From positions 372,001-436,000 of the forward strand of contig JANEZZ010000407.1 of the NCBI GenBank assembly GCA_026122225.1: DNA of 64,000 nt, read 5' to 3'. Numbering within the stretch: position 1 is the first letter of the stretch; the number at the start of each line of letters is the position of its first letter. The translations under genes and the position numbers were made by a program. Source of the stretch: Heloderma charlesbogerti. Its lineage: Eukaryota; Chordata; Lepidosauria; Squamata; Helodermatidae. The notes beneath the pieces are model-generated. The model had not been told where the DNA came from and ran no database searches. It saw nothing but the letters and a program-made list of their open reading frames with translations. Shown piece after piece: positions 12,028 to 24,000 of this stretch.

Positions 12028-15000
12028 CTGGGCAGGGGCGGGCGGCCACCGTCACGCCAAGCCAGGCGCCCTGCCTCCGTGCCCTGGCGCGATTCAGGCT
12101 GGATCCCTCTCTCCCTGGAGAGGCTGCCGGGGGCCAAGCCAGGGCCTTCCGCACGCGAGGCAGGGGCTCTCCTACAGTGCCACAGCAGCCCCCCCGCCCC
12201 CCGAATCTGGGATGTTGCGAGCGGTGGGCCTGGCCCTGAACGGCTCCCTACGTGAGGATGCATTCTGGCAAAGTGCCCGGGGCAGGGCGATCTGAGGCAG
12301 CCTCAGACGTGGCTCCAAGGCAAGCCCTCCCCACAGCACAGAGCAACCAGATGCAACGCTGCCTTGCACCTGCTGGGATGGAAGCCACGTGCCTCGGGGG
12401 GGGGGGGCTAACAAGGCAGTGATCACTCCCCCTCCATGACCGTCACCTGAACAAAAGGCCATCTGTCCCTCCCCACAGGAAGGTCTTCCATTCATTTACA
12501 ATGGGGGGGGGGGCTGATCCGCCACTTCCTGCTGTTGCAGCAGTTCTCTGCCCAGCAGGCTGCACAAGGCGAGGGCCCCTCCTCGCTCAGGAGCTCCCAA
12601 AGTGGTGGAACAAGAGCTCACCTTTGGCTCTGCGGATGAGAGGCAGGAAGGCCTTTGTGGTGCGGATCGTGCCCCACAGATTCACTTCAGCCACCTCCTT
12701 GTAGGTGTCCATGCTGGTGAACTCAACCTCTCCAAAGGTGGAGACCCCAGCATTGTTGACCAAGCCCCAGAGCCCTGGAGAGGCAACCAGGAATAAATTA
12801 GCCACGTGGAGAGCCCCCTCTCAGAGCGCCACAATGTGCCACGGAGCGGCATGCTGGTGGACTGAGCCCCACGGGGGCACCCTCACTCCTCGCCCCGCTC
12901 AGGCGCAACCTGGTGCGGGAGTCCTGCACTGCGCCGGATGCTGCACATGGGCCGTTTGGAGGAGGGTGCAGGGGAACAGCTGCTGGGGCGCCAAAGGCTG
13001 CCGAACTCCCTCGCTTCAGGGCCCCCCCGCTCCACTCTCCCCCTCCCCACCTACCAGACTGCGGGTCCTTCAGCGTGGATGTCATGTAGTCCACTGCACG
13101 GGCCACATCCTCGCTGTCGCAGACGTTGAGCTGCACCGTCCTCATCCGGTCACTTTTCATGTTGTCCAGGTCCTTGGAGCCTCCCCGGCCTTGCTCCTGA
13201 GGGGGGAAACAGGTCCTTCCATCTCACCACCATGGCCAGGAGGTGGTGGCAGCAGCAGACACGAGTGTCCTCGGGCCACTCACTGCACAGGAGAGGACGC
13301 CAGCAGCCCAGTGCCTCCCCAGGGACCCAAATGCTGGAAAGCCTCTTCACACAGCAGCCTGCCAGGATCTCAAGGGCTCCTGCTGAGGCCTGACTCCCAG
13401 CGCCTTCCGCATCAGAAGCGCGCCAGGTCACCACAAAGGAGGGGGCAGTCTCTGCGATGGCCTTTCTGCGGTGCCAAAGTTGCCACCGTTCTGGTGATAA
13501 GTTAAGACGTATCTTCTTACCTGGACTTTTTAATTTGTTCAGCTTCTCAGTCTGACTTTGTAACTGAATTAACTAAAAAGTTAATTCTTTTTCTCTGTTG
13601 TCTTATTTTGGTGGTTAGTTTTAGTTACTGAATTCAGTTTTTAAATAATGCGGTATTAATCACGTGGCCCACTGGCCCTGGAATCTCGTGCGATGAAAGG
13701 CGGCACAGAAATGTCTCAAACAGATAAACAAACTTCCCTGGACTTGTGGAAGGATTCGGTGATCAAGCAAATGCCTCCCCTTCTACGGCCTGGTGGCTCA
13801 GTGAGCGTTTTGGCTGATCCCAAGTGATCAAAAGGCGCCAGGATAAAAAGCAGAAGGGAAGGAGCAGCTCCACCGTGGCCTGGCCAGCAGAGGGAGCGCA
13901 ACCCTCGACAAGCACTCTCCCGAGGGCCGAGCTAGTCCAAGGGTCCCGGCAAGGAGGGAAGCCTTGGGGAGAGGCCCTTGCAGGCTTGCCAGCGAGGGGC
14001 GGAATGCTCCCCGAGGTGGCTCGTTTCGAACTGGGCTTCCTCCTCTCGAGCCACACTTTTAAAAGTAGACTTTCTGTGTAGCTCCAGTTAGGACAGCTCA
14101 GCCCAGGCAAGGACAGCCTCCCCACCCCCGGAGTCCGCCCCCCACTTTCCCCATCTCTTGTTCCATGCGAGTCCATGGGGCAAAACCACACCACTGACTT
14201 GTTTGGGGCAGGGCTACATTCAGGAAGAGAGGAGTGGGTGGGTTGGATAGGGCAGGGTGACAAGGCAAGAGGACTTTTCCAGGGCAGCCCTTCTCTGTGG
14301 CAAAAGCGCGCTTGTGCTGCGCAAGGGAGGGGCTGGGGGGGGTGAGAACCCTTCCCCCAAAGGCCCAGCACGTGTCAGTCTCCCCCCACGGCCCTTTCAA
14401 GTGCTGCCCGCTGCCCACAGTTCTGGTCGCTCTGCCCCAAGAAGGAAGTGCAGAAGAGGGTCGCGCCCAAGCAGTGGCAAGCCAGGTGCTTGGCCGGACT
14501 CCTGCGCCACCGCCATCCCCTCAGAGCCCCGTCAGTCTCCCCCACTCCAAATCCTCCTGCCAACTGCACGCTGAGGGGGAAGAGCTGGTGCCCTGAGGGG
14601 GGGCAGCCTTCTCCGCACCCCTAGCCTCAACGGCGCCAGTTGGTCAAAAGGCATTAAGGAGAATGGAACAAGAGGCCGCAAAGCGCCGCCCCCGCGCGCC
14701 GCCGCCCCCGACGTCTCTGGAGCGGGCTTTGTGGGACAAGGAAGCTACCGGGTAGCTGCACGGGCTGCACGCATGAGCTGATGCCAGCAGAGCAGCTCAT
14801 TTGGGATTCCGTTCCGACTAAGGCACAGGGAACGAGCTCTGCTTGCACGGAGCGGGCCAGCTGCGGATGAGGACAGCATGAGGCTGTGTGCTCTGATCAG
14901 ACCAGAACCTGCACATGAGCCGATCAAGACTGGGGTGCCCACTGGTGGCAGAGGGACAAAGGAAACCTCAGGGCTTCTGTGTAAAAGAGGGGCTTGCTTG

Positions 15001-18000
15001 TAAGTTCACTGCTGGGTGAGGAGCCAGCTGGCGAGGCGTTGCAGAAAGGCCGGCTACATCTGTCAGGGCCTGCTGTGAAAAGGTGCCCCAGGACAAGCCG
15101 CTCGGCCATGCGCAGGGCATAAACCAGCCCTATCTGGAACAGAAGCAGTCTGGGCTCAAGACCAGGGACTGTTGTTTATGATGAGACAGAAGAACCATGA
15201 CCGTGAACCATGACATTCAAGGAGAAGACAAGGATGAAACTTTGGAAAAGCAAATAGCCAATGTTTTAAGGAAGCATGATGTAGTAGTAATGGGGGACTT
15301 CAATTTCCCCGATATTTGTTGGGAGACAAATTCTGCAAAACGTGGCCCCTCCAGGAAATTCCTGACTTGTGTGGCGGATAACTTCCTCCTACAGAAAGTA
15401 GAGGAAGGAACTAGAGGATCGGCTATCCTTGACTTGATCCTAACCAACAGAGATGACTTAGTGGATCAAGTAGCGGTTACAGGAACTCTGGGGGAAGTGA
15501 CCATGTTGTACTTGAGTTCTTGGTTCTAAGGGAAGCAAAAGCTGAGTGTAGTCAAACGCGTAGCCTGGATTTTAGGAAAGCTGATTTTCATAAACTCAGA
15601 ACAATGATCAGTAAGGTCCCATGGCAAGCGATGCTAGCGAGAAAAGGAGTCCAAGATGGGTGGGAGCTTTTAAAAAAGGAAATTCTCAAGGCACAATCAC
15701 AAGCAATTCCAACAAGAAGAAAAGGTGGAAGACAACAGACGAAGCCCATGTGGCTTCACAAAAAGCTTAGGGATGACCTGAAAACAAAACAGGACACATA
15801 CAGGAAGTGGAAAGAAGGCCAAGTAACAAAGGAAGAGTACAGACAGATAGCACAGAATTGCAGGGATGGCGTCAGGAAGGCTAAAGCTGAGAATGAGCTG
15901 AGGTTAGCGAGGGATGCTAAAAACAACAAAAAGGCTTTCTTCAGCTACGTGCACAGTAAAAGGCAGAGAAAAGAAATGGTGGTTCAGCTGTTAAATAAGG
16001 ATGGCAAAATGATAACAGATGACAAAGAAAAGGCAGAGGTGCTCAATTCCTACTTTGGCTCAGTTTTCTCCCAAAAGAGGGTCTATGACCCCCCTGGCAA
16101 AGGCAAAGTACAGGCTGAAGGGGCAGGATTGCAGCTTGAGATCGATAGGCATATGGTCAAGGAACACCTAATGACTTTGAATGAGTTCAAATCTCCAGGG
16201 CCAGATGAACTGCATCCTAGAGTCATAAAGGAACTGGCAGAAGAACTCTCAGAACCGCTGTCTATTCTCTTTGAGAAATCATGGAGGACGGGGGAAGTGC
16301 CAGATGATTGCAGGAGGGCTAACGTTGTCCCTATCTTCAAAAAGGGCAAAAAGGAGGAACCTGGGAACTACAGACCAGTCAGTCTGACATCAATCCCTGG
16401 GAAAATTCTGGAGCAGATCATAAAGCAATCCATCTGGAAGCACCTTGACAACAATGCCGTGATTACCCGAAGCCAACATGGATTTGTCAAAAACAAGTCC
16501 TGCCAGACATATCTGATCTCATTTTTTGATCGAGTAACCTCCCTTGTAGACCGTGGGAATGCTGTAGACATCATATACCTCAACTTCAGCAAAGCTTTCG
16601 ACAAAGTGCCCCATGATATCCTGATGAGCAAACTAGCTCGAAGTGGGCTAGATGAAACAACGATCCGGTGGATCCACAGTTGGCTACAGAATCGGACTCA
16701 AAGAGTGCTTCTCAATGGGACCTTCTCAAGATGGGGAGAGGTAATGAGTGGGGTACCGCAGGGCTCAGTCCTGGGCCCAGTGCTCTTCAACATTTTTATT
16801 AATGACTTGGAGGAGGAGGTGCAGGGAATGCTGATCAAATTTGCAGATGACACATAATTGGGAGGGATAGCTAATACTTTGGAAGACAGAAAGAAAATTC
16901 AAAGTGATCTGGATAGACTGGAGCATTTAATAGGGACAAATGCCAAGTTCTGCACCTAGGAAAAAGAAACCAAATGCACAGTTACAAGACGGGGGATACG
17001 TGGCTCAACCACACTACGAGCGAGAAGGATCTTGGAATTGTTGTCGATCACAAGCTGAATATGAGCCAACAATGTGATGTGGCTGCAAAAAAGGCCAATG
17101 CTCTTTTGGGCTGCATTCATAGAAGCATCGCTTCCAAATCCCGGGAAGTACTAGTTCCCCTCTACTCAGCACTGGTTAGGCCTCATCTGGAGTACTGTGT
17201 CCAGTTCTGGGCACCACACTTTAAGAAGGATGCAGACAAACTGGAGAGGGTTCAGAGGAGGGCAACAAAGATGATCAGGGGACTGGAAACAAAGACCTAT
17301 GAAGAGAGACGGAAAGAACTGGGCATGTTTAGCCTGGAGAAGAGAAGACTGAGGGGAGATAGGATAGCACTCTTCAAGTACTTGAAAGGTTGTCACAGAG
17401 AAGAAGGCCAGGATCTCTTCTTGATCATCCCAGAGTGCAGGACACGGAATAATGGGCTCAAGTGACAGGAAGCCAGATTCCGGCTGAACATCAGGAAAAA
17501 CTTCCCGAGTGTCAGAGCAATATGACAATGGAACCAATTACCTGGGGAGGTGGTGGGCTCTCCTATACTGGAGTTGTTCAAGACGAGGCTGGACAGCCAT
17601 CTGTCAGGGATGCTCTGACTTGGATTCCTGCATTGAGCAGGGGGTTGGACTCGATGGCCTTGTAGGCCCCTTCCAACCCTACTATTCTATGATTCTATGA
17701 TTCTATGACCGTGGCCTCCGGCTCATGTTCTTGTTGGGCAAACATTAACAACCCCGCTGTCCCAGGAAAATCAAACTCCTCTTTTGCAGGAACGCCTGCT
17801 GGGATGTGAAGGGTTTGCATCCCTCATGTACTCTGGGGACAGAGTTAGAAATCGCAGAGGGAGAGCGAATACGTGATGGAGGGCACGTTTTTTCCTGTTA
17901 CACACAGGGGGCAGTAAGAAGAGAAGCTAAGGAAGAGTTTCTCTTCTACCAAAGGCTCATCTCTGGTTAAACGGCCTTCACTGACTGGGGGCCCTCCAGA

Positions 18001-21000
18001 TGTCTTGGATGACAACTGCCACTATCCCTGGCCAACAAGCCAGAGGCCTCTCTACTCCAGCATTCTGTTCCCACAGTGGCCCACCAGCTGCCCATGGGAA
18101 GCCCACAAGCAGGACACCAGTGCAACAGCACCTCCCGCCCACGTTCCCCAGAAACTGGTGCACAGAGGCAGTCTGCCTCTGACAGGGGAGGTAACATACA
18201 ACCATCATGTCTCATAGCCATCAATGGCCTTCTCCTCCATGGACGTGTCTTAATCCCCTTTTAAAGCCATCCAAGTTGGTGGTGGCCTTCATGATGTTTT
18301 GGGGAAGCGAACCCCACAGTTTAACTCTGCGCTGTGTGAAGGGCTCCCTTCGACCTGTCCTGAATCTCCCACCATTCTGCTTCATGGGAAGACCCCGCCG
18401 GGGTTCTAGTATTACAACAGTGCGATAAAAATGTCTCTCTCTCCTCCCCATGCATAGTTGTACACCTCTATCATGTCTCCCCTTACTTGCCTTTTCTCTA
18501 AACTAAACAGACCTTGTAGCCTAGGGTAGCTGCTCCAGCCCCTTGATCATTTCAGTGGCCCTTTTCTGCACTTTTCCCAGCTCCACAGTATCCTTTTTGA
18601 GATGGGGTGGCCAGAACTGTACACAGGATTCCAAGTGCAGTCACACCATAGAGCTAAGAAATTAATGCAGTGATCTTGTGTGTCCTCCTAGCAAAGGGGC
18701 AGGATCCTGCAGGGCCTTGCGCCTTGTACCACCCTATGTTCATGAGCTTCAGACAGCCACTAGCCCCAGTTCCAGCCTCCTCCCACATCAAGGTGTGTGC
18801 GTGTGTGTGGGGGAGTCAATCACACAGGTCCCCCCGCCCCCATCACTGCTCCTGGCCCCAGTTGAGTAACAAGGCACAGAAAGGACCCACATGATGCTGG
18901 GCCACAAAACAGTAAAGCCACAGCAAAAGGGCTCCCAGGCCACTGCTGTGATGTACAGAGGGTCCCAGAATGATCCTGAGATGCTGCCCCAGGGGTCTTT
19001 CAGCCTGACAAAGCAAGGTTGTGACTGTGGGAACACCTTGGAGCAAGGGGGTCACAGAGACCCACCAGGAGGATTGTGGTGGTTGAATAGATGGGGGATA
19101 CGTGGCTCAACAACACTACAAGCGAGAAGAATCTTGGAATTGTTGTCGATCACAAGCTGAATATGAGCCAACAATGTGATGTGGCTGCAAAAAAGGCCAA
19201 TGCTCTTTTGGGCTGCATTCATAGAAGCATCGCTTCCAAATCCCAGGAAGTACTAGTTCCCCTCTACTCAGCACTGGTCAGGCCTCATCTGGACTACTGT
19301 GTCCAGTTCTGGGCACCACACTTTCAGAAGGATGCAGACAAACTGGAGAGGGTTCAGAGGAGGGCAACAAAGATGATCAGGGGACTGGAAACAAAGCCCT
19401 ATGAAGAGAGACTGAAAGAACTGGGCATGTTTAGCCTGGAGAAGAGAAGACTGAGGGGAGATATGATAGTGCTCTTCAAGTACATGAAAGGTTGTCCCAG
19501 AGAGGAAGGCCAGCATCTCTTCTTGGTCATCCCAGAGTGCAGGACACAGAATAATGGGCTCAAGTTACAGGAAGCCAGATTCCAGCTGAACATCAGGAAA
19601 ACCTTCCTGACTGTTAGAGCAATATGACGATGGAACCAATGACCTAGGGAGGCAGTGGGCTCTCCCACACTGGAGGCGGTCAAGACGAGGCTGGACAGCC
19701 ATCTGTCAGGGATGCTCTGACTGGATTCCTGCATGGAGCAGGGGGTTGGACTCGATGGCCTTGTAGGCCCCTTCTATGATTCTATGACTCCAACCCTACT
19801 ATTCTATGATTCTATGATAAGGGGAAGCCCCGCAGCCAACCGGCCTGGAACACAGGGAATGGCTGAGGGCCTAGGGGCGGGCCCCTCTCCAGGTCAAAAT
19901 GGGCCAAAGGTAACCCGGAGGCACTGCTTCCGTGGCCTGCCACAGCGTGTGGCTCACTGAAGGCGACCGAACGTCTCTGCAAGGGGCTCGTGCCTCATGC
20001 CAGTCTCTCAGCTGAGGCCCCTACTGCTCCCCCCGAGGCGGCTGGCCGTCCCCCGCAATGGCTCCTCGCCCACCACCAGGCTCTCCCCTACCTTCAGCAG
20101 GCAGCCGGCGTAGATGATGAACCCCTTTCCATGCAGGTGCTTGGCCAGGGCGAAGCCAAAGCCCGAGTCGCAGCCAGTGATGAGGACGGGGCGCTCGCCG
20201 ATCTAGAGCAAGGCGGGGGGGGGGACGTTAAAGGCCGCAGACAGAGAGGGTGGTGCACACAACCGGGGCCTTTGTCTTCACCATGCCCCATCCCCTCTCC
20301 TATCCTGGAGAAGCCCCCGCCCCCAGGGCCCCCTCTCCGGGCACTCCTCGGGCTGTCTCCCTTTTCTTTCGCCTCACTTTGCATCCCAAGGGTCCAGATC
20401 CTGAGATCCATCACGGCATTATTGCATGCCCCGCACAGCACGCGCCCCTCTGCCCGGCTGACAGGAGACCTCTCTTCTGGCCCACAGAGACCCGGCCCAG
20501 TGCCTTGGTTCTCATCCCAAAGCTTGAATCCCGCCCCTGCGCCCCCGCGACCACCAGGCCCATCTGCACCCCACAGTGATGCACTGGCCACATCTGGAGC
20601 CTTACACTGGCTCTGGAGCTGAAGCGAGGACCGCTAGAGCCCCACATCACCAGTGGTCATCTGGAACCTTGAGCTGAAGCCTACTGCCGGTAAGCTCTTT
20701 GGGCCCTGGAACATGGGCCTCAGGACCCCTCCAAACTGTCAGGAAGCGGTGGATTCCCCGGAGGAAAAGAAGACCGCTGGCTCCCATGCGCTGCCCCAGC
20801 AGCCCTGGAGGCCAGATTCTGCTGGGCAAGGAAGGCCCCGAAAGCCAGGGCGGCTGGTCGGGCCTGCCTCGGGAGCGGGTGCTGGCCCAGCCCTCCAGCG
20901 CTGGGAGGCTGCTCCCAAGGGCCTTGCAGGAGCAGGCCAGGCCCTCTTGCTCGCCGGGGCACGAAGGGTACAGGCCCCCCCCCCCCCCGCCTGGGGTTTC

Positions 21001-24000
21001 CTGCTCCGAAGCACCTGGAGGCTGCCAAGAGCTGCCTGATGAGCAGCTGCCAGAGGGGCGCCGCTCTCCTCCACAGATGTCCCCCGCCCCACTCAAAGCC
21101 ATCCGCTGGCGGCGCCCCGCTCCTGCGGCAGGGAATCCCACGCTCACCTCCTCCACTTCTGTTGCATAGGAGCGCCGGCCCCCCAGGCCTGGGACGGAGA
21201 AACAGAACGCAGGAAGGGGCCTGCAAGAGAGCACAGAGACGCCCCTGCTACTTCTGATGGTGGGCAGCACGCCGGGGCACCAAAGCTCTGCTCCGGAGGC
21301 CCCGCACCGTGGCGACCAGATCCCCCTCCCCCCGCCACGAGGGGGCCCAGCCATCTCCCTCCCGCCCCCAGGGGCTCCGGTGGCCCTGGCTGCCAAGGGG
21401 CCCCTGAGAGGGGGGTGGTGGTGTTCCCCAAAGAGCAGCAGCCGTTTCCCAGGCACAGAGCCGGTCGAGGAGGGCCCAGTCTAGCCTGCAGAATTCTGGC
21501 ACATTCCCACGCAAGAGCAGAGCCAGTTCAGCAGCCTCCGAGCACTGGCGGAACAGCCTCGCTCACCAAAGCCCCGGGTGGCGCGGGCGCTGTGGGCGAG
21601 CGGCAGTCCGGCCACAAAGCAACCGGAATGGCGAACTGCGCGGGGGGAGGGCACCAGGGTGCGTGCACACGTGGCACATCTCGCTTCACAGGGGCCTCCA
21701 AAGGGCCTTTGGGCGCTGCGGTCTGCATCCCCCCAATCAGGCACTGCCAGTGTGGCTCACGGCAGGAAGGACGCCCGGCTGTTTCTGGGCTCTGGGGCTC
21801 TCCAGACCCGGGAGCCTGGCTCTCCCTGGCAAATCCGCTGCCGGGAAGCTGCACGTTGCTAGCAGCCAAGCCCCGAGACGTGAGAAGCTGCACTTCGCTC
21901 GCACGCACCCCTCTGCCCCACCAGCACAAGAGGAACAACGCGCCACGATGCAAGAACGCTTGGGGCGGGGCTGCAGGCGGCCCGCTGGACACGCGCCTGC
22001 GACAGTCTGGCAACCCGCTCTTGGCCTGGCACGTGCCCAGCCCGACTACCACTGAGCAGCCCAGAGGCTGCCGAGTCTGGCTGCAGGACCTCCCTGGCAA
22101 GGGAACTCTCATGAGGCCACGGGAGCGGAGAGGAAAGAAGCGGGGAGCCGTGCCGTGTCCTCAGAAGCCTTTGCGTGGCCCCGATCCCCCACGCAGTGCG
22201 CAAGGCAGGGGAGCAGGATGAGGCTTCCTGGCCAAGAGCTCGTTCCTCTTTGCTGGAAATGCTCCTGCAGGTCCGAAGCCCAGCCCACCCTCAGGGCCTC
22301 TTGCTGCCATGGCCTGTCCATCCGCAAGCAGCCTTTGCTCCCAGGCGCAGAAGAGCCTGTCCTGCCCCCTTCGACAAGGCATCGGCGGGTCGAGGGCTGG
22401 CCAGGCAGCAGCCCAGCTCTGCTTCCGGCACGTCTCCCACTGGCCAGGAGCCGGTTCTCCCTGGCCTCTCTGTGAGGCTTTACACAGAAGGTGAAGGTGG
22501 GTGGGTGGAGGAGGAGGGAAGGCGCTGAGGCCCCAGACCTCCCTGCCGGAGGCCAAGCAGGGGCAGGCAGGAGCTGTGCTCGGGAGAAGGCTCCTCTGCT
22601 GTCCCGTGGCCTGCTCCCCTTCCCCGGGCACCGGGCTGGGCGCTGCAGGGCAGCAGGGCATGTCCTGCATGCAGGAGGACTCTGGGACAGTCCTGGCCAC
22701 AGGAGGGCACATCGCAGGGCTCCTGCTGAGCCCCGGGAAGCGCTGCTGCCCGCCGGTCGAGACCACTGGGCCGGGCCAAGGTGGCCACAGAGGCCGTCCG
22801 CCAACGGGGCGAGGCAGGGCCTGCCCCACCCTGCGCAACGCCTTCGGGAGGAGCGCCCCTCCCGGAGCCAGCATCTCCTCCTGCCACGCGCAGGGCCTGC
22901 GGAGCGGCAGCTGGCCCCACTCGCCCCGGCAGGCCAGCTGCACACCTCACACAAGGCACTCCGGCACCGCCTTGGCAGCACGGCCACCCACAGCAGAGCC
23001 GCCCCATCCAGGCGAGGGCCCGCCCGTGCTCGCTCATGCAGCGTGAGGCACTCACAGAGGCTCCAGCGAGATGAAAGCCCCTCCAGGCCGGCTCTGGGCG
23101 CACACCAGATGACGAGCAAGCGTGCGTGGGAAATGCTGGGAAAGTCGGGCACCAGGACAGTGTCTGAAGGGGTCGGCCCACCAAGAAGTCACACTTGTTC
23201 TAGCTTGTCTGCGGAGGCAGAAGCCCCCACCCCCCACCCCAGTCCCTGAGCTGGACCTGCCAATAAATCCCAGCCAGGAATGTGTGGCCATGGGCTGCCC
23301 TTTGCACTCCGCTGTGTCTTGATTCAGGATCCTTAGCGACAGCCAGTCGAGCAGATGAGGGGTCAGGAGGGAGATTAACCGGCTGCACATGGGTGTGCAT
23401 CTCAGAGGGACTTTGGAAAGAGGAGATCACATCTGGACTCTTTTGAAACTTGTTTGCTGCGCTACAGCAGGGCCGGCCCTACGATGGGGCCGAGGGAGGC
23501 GGCTGCCTCAGACAGCAGGTTTGAGCTATCATGAAAGGGCAGCAATTTTTTATTTCATTCTTATTTGGTTCTTACTGTATTTTTCCTGCCAGGGACGGGG
23601 AGAGGCGGTTGTGGGATTGCCAGCCTCAGGTGCCACGGTACCTTGACTTGTCTTGGGTACTATGCCTCGGGGGGGGGGGGCATCTCCTGCTCTGTCTCAG
23701 GCAGGAAATGACTTGGGCAGCCCTGCACTGGAGGGCCAGTCAAAGGCAGGGATTAAGAGACTCACAGAAAGTGGTGCAGCAGAGGGTGGTGCTGAGCACA
23801 GCGCCAGGGAGGGGAGCAGAATGGAAAGGTGAAATCCTGGAGGCCCCCTTCCTCAAATCAAACAGGCTCAGTGCCTGCTCCTGCAAAGATGGGGTTTGCT
23901 AGTCATGGGCAAAGCTGTTTCTGGTGAAGTCTAGAAAGTGGCAGGCAGGGATGGAGCTAAAAGCTTCTTGTTCTTCTGGGCCCTTCAAAATCTCAAGACC

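Noticed and set aside
15520..16857. 445-codon frame as a host gene
   Set aside because: It is the RT of a 5'-truncated CR1 copy with a stop next to the catalytic motif.
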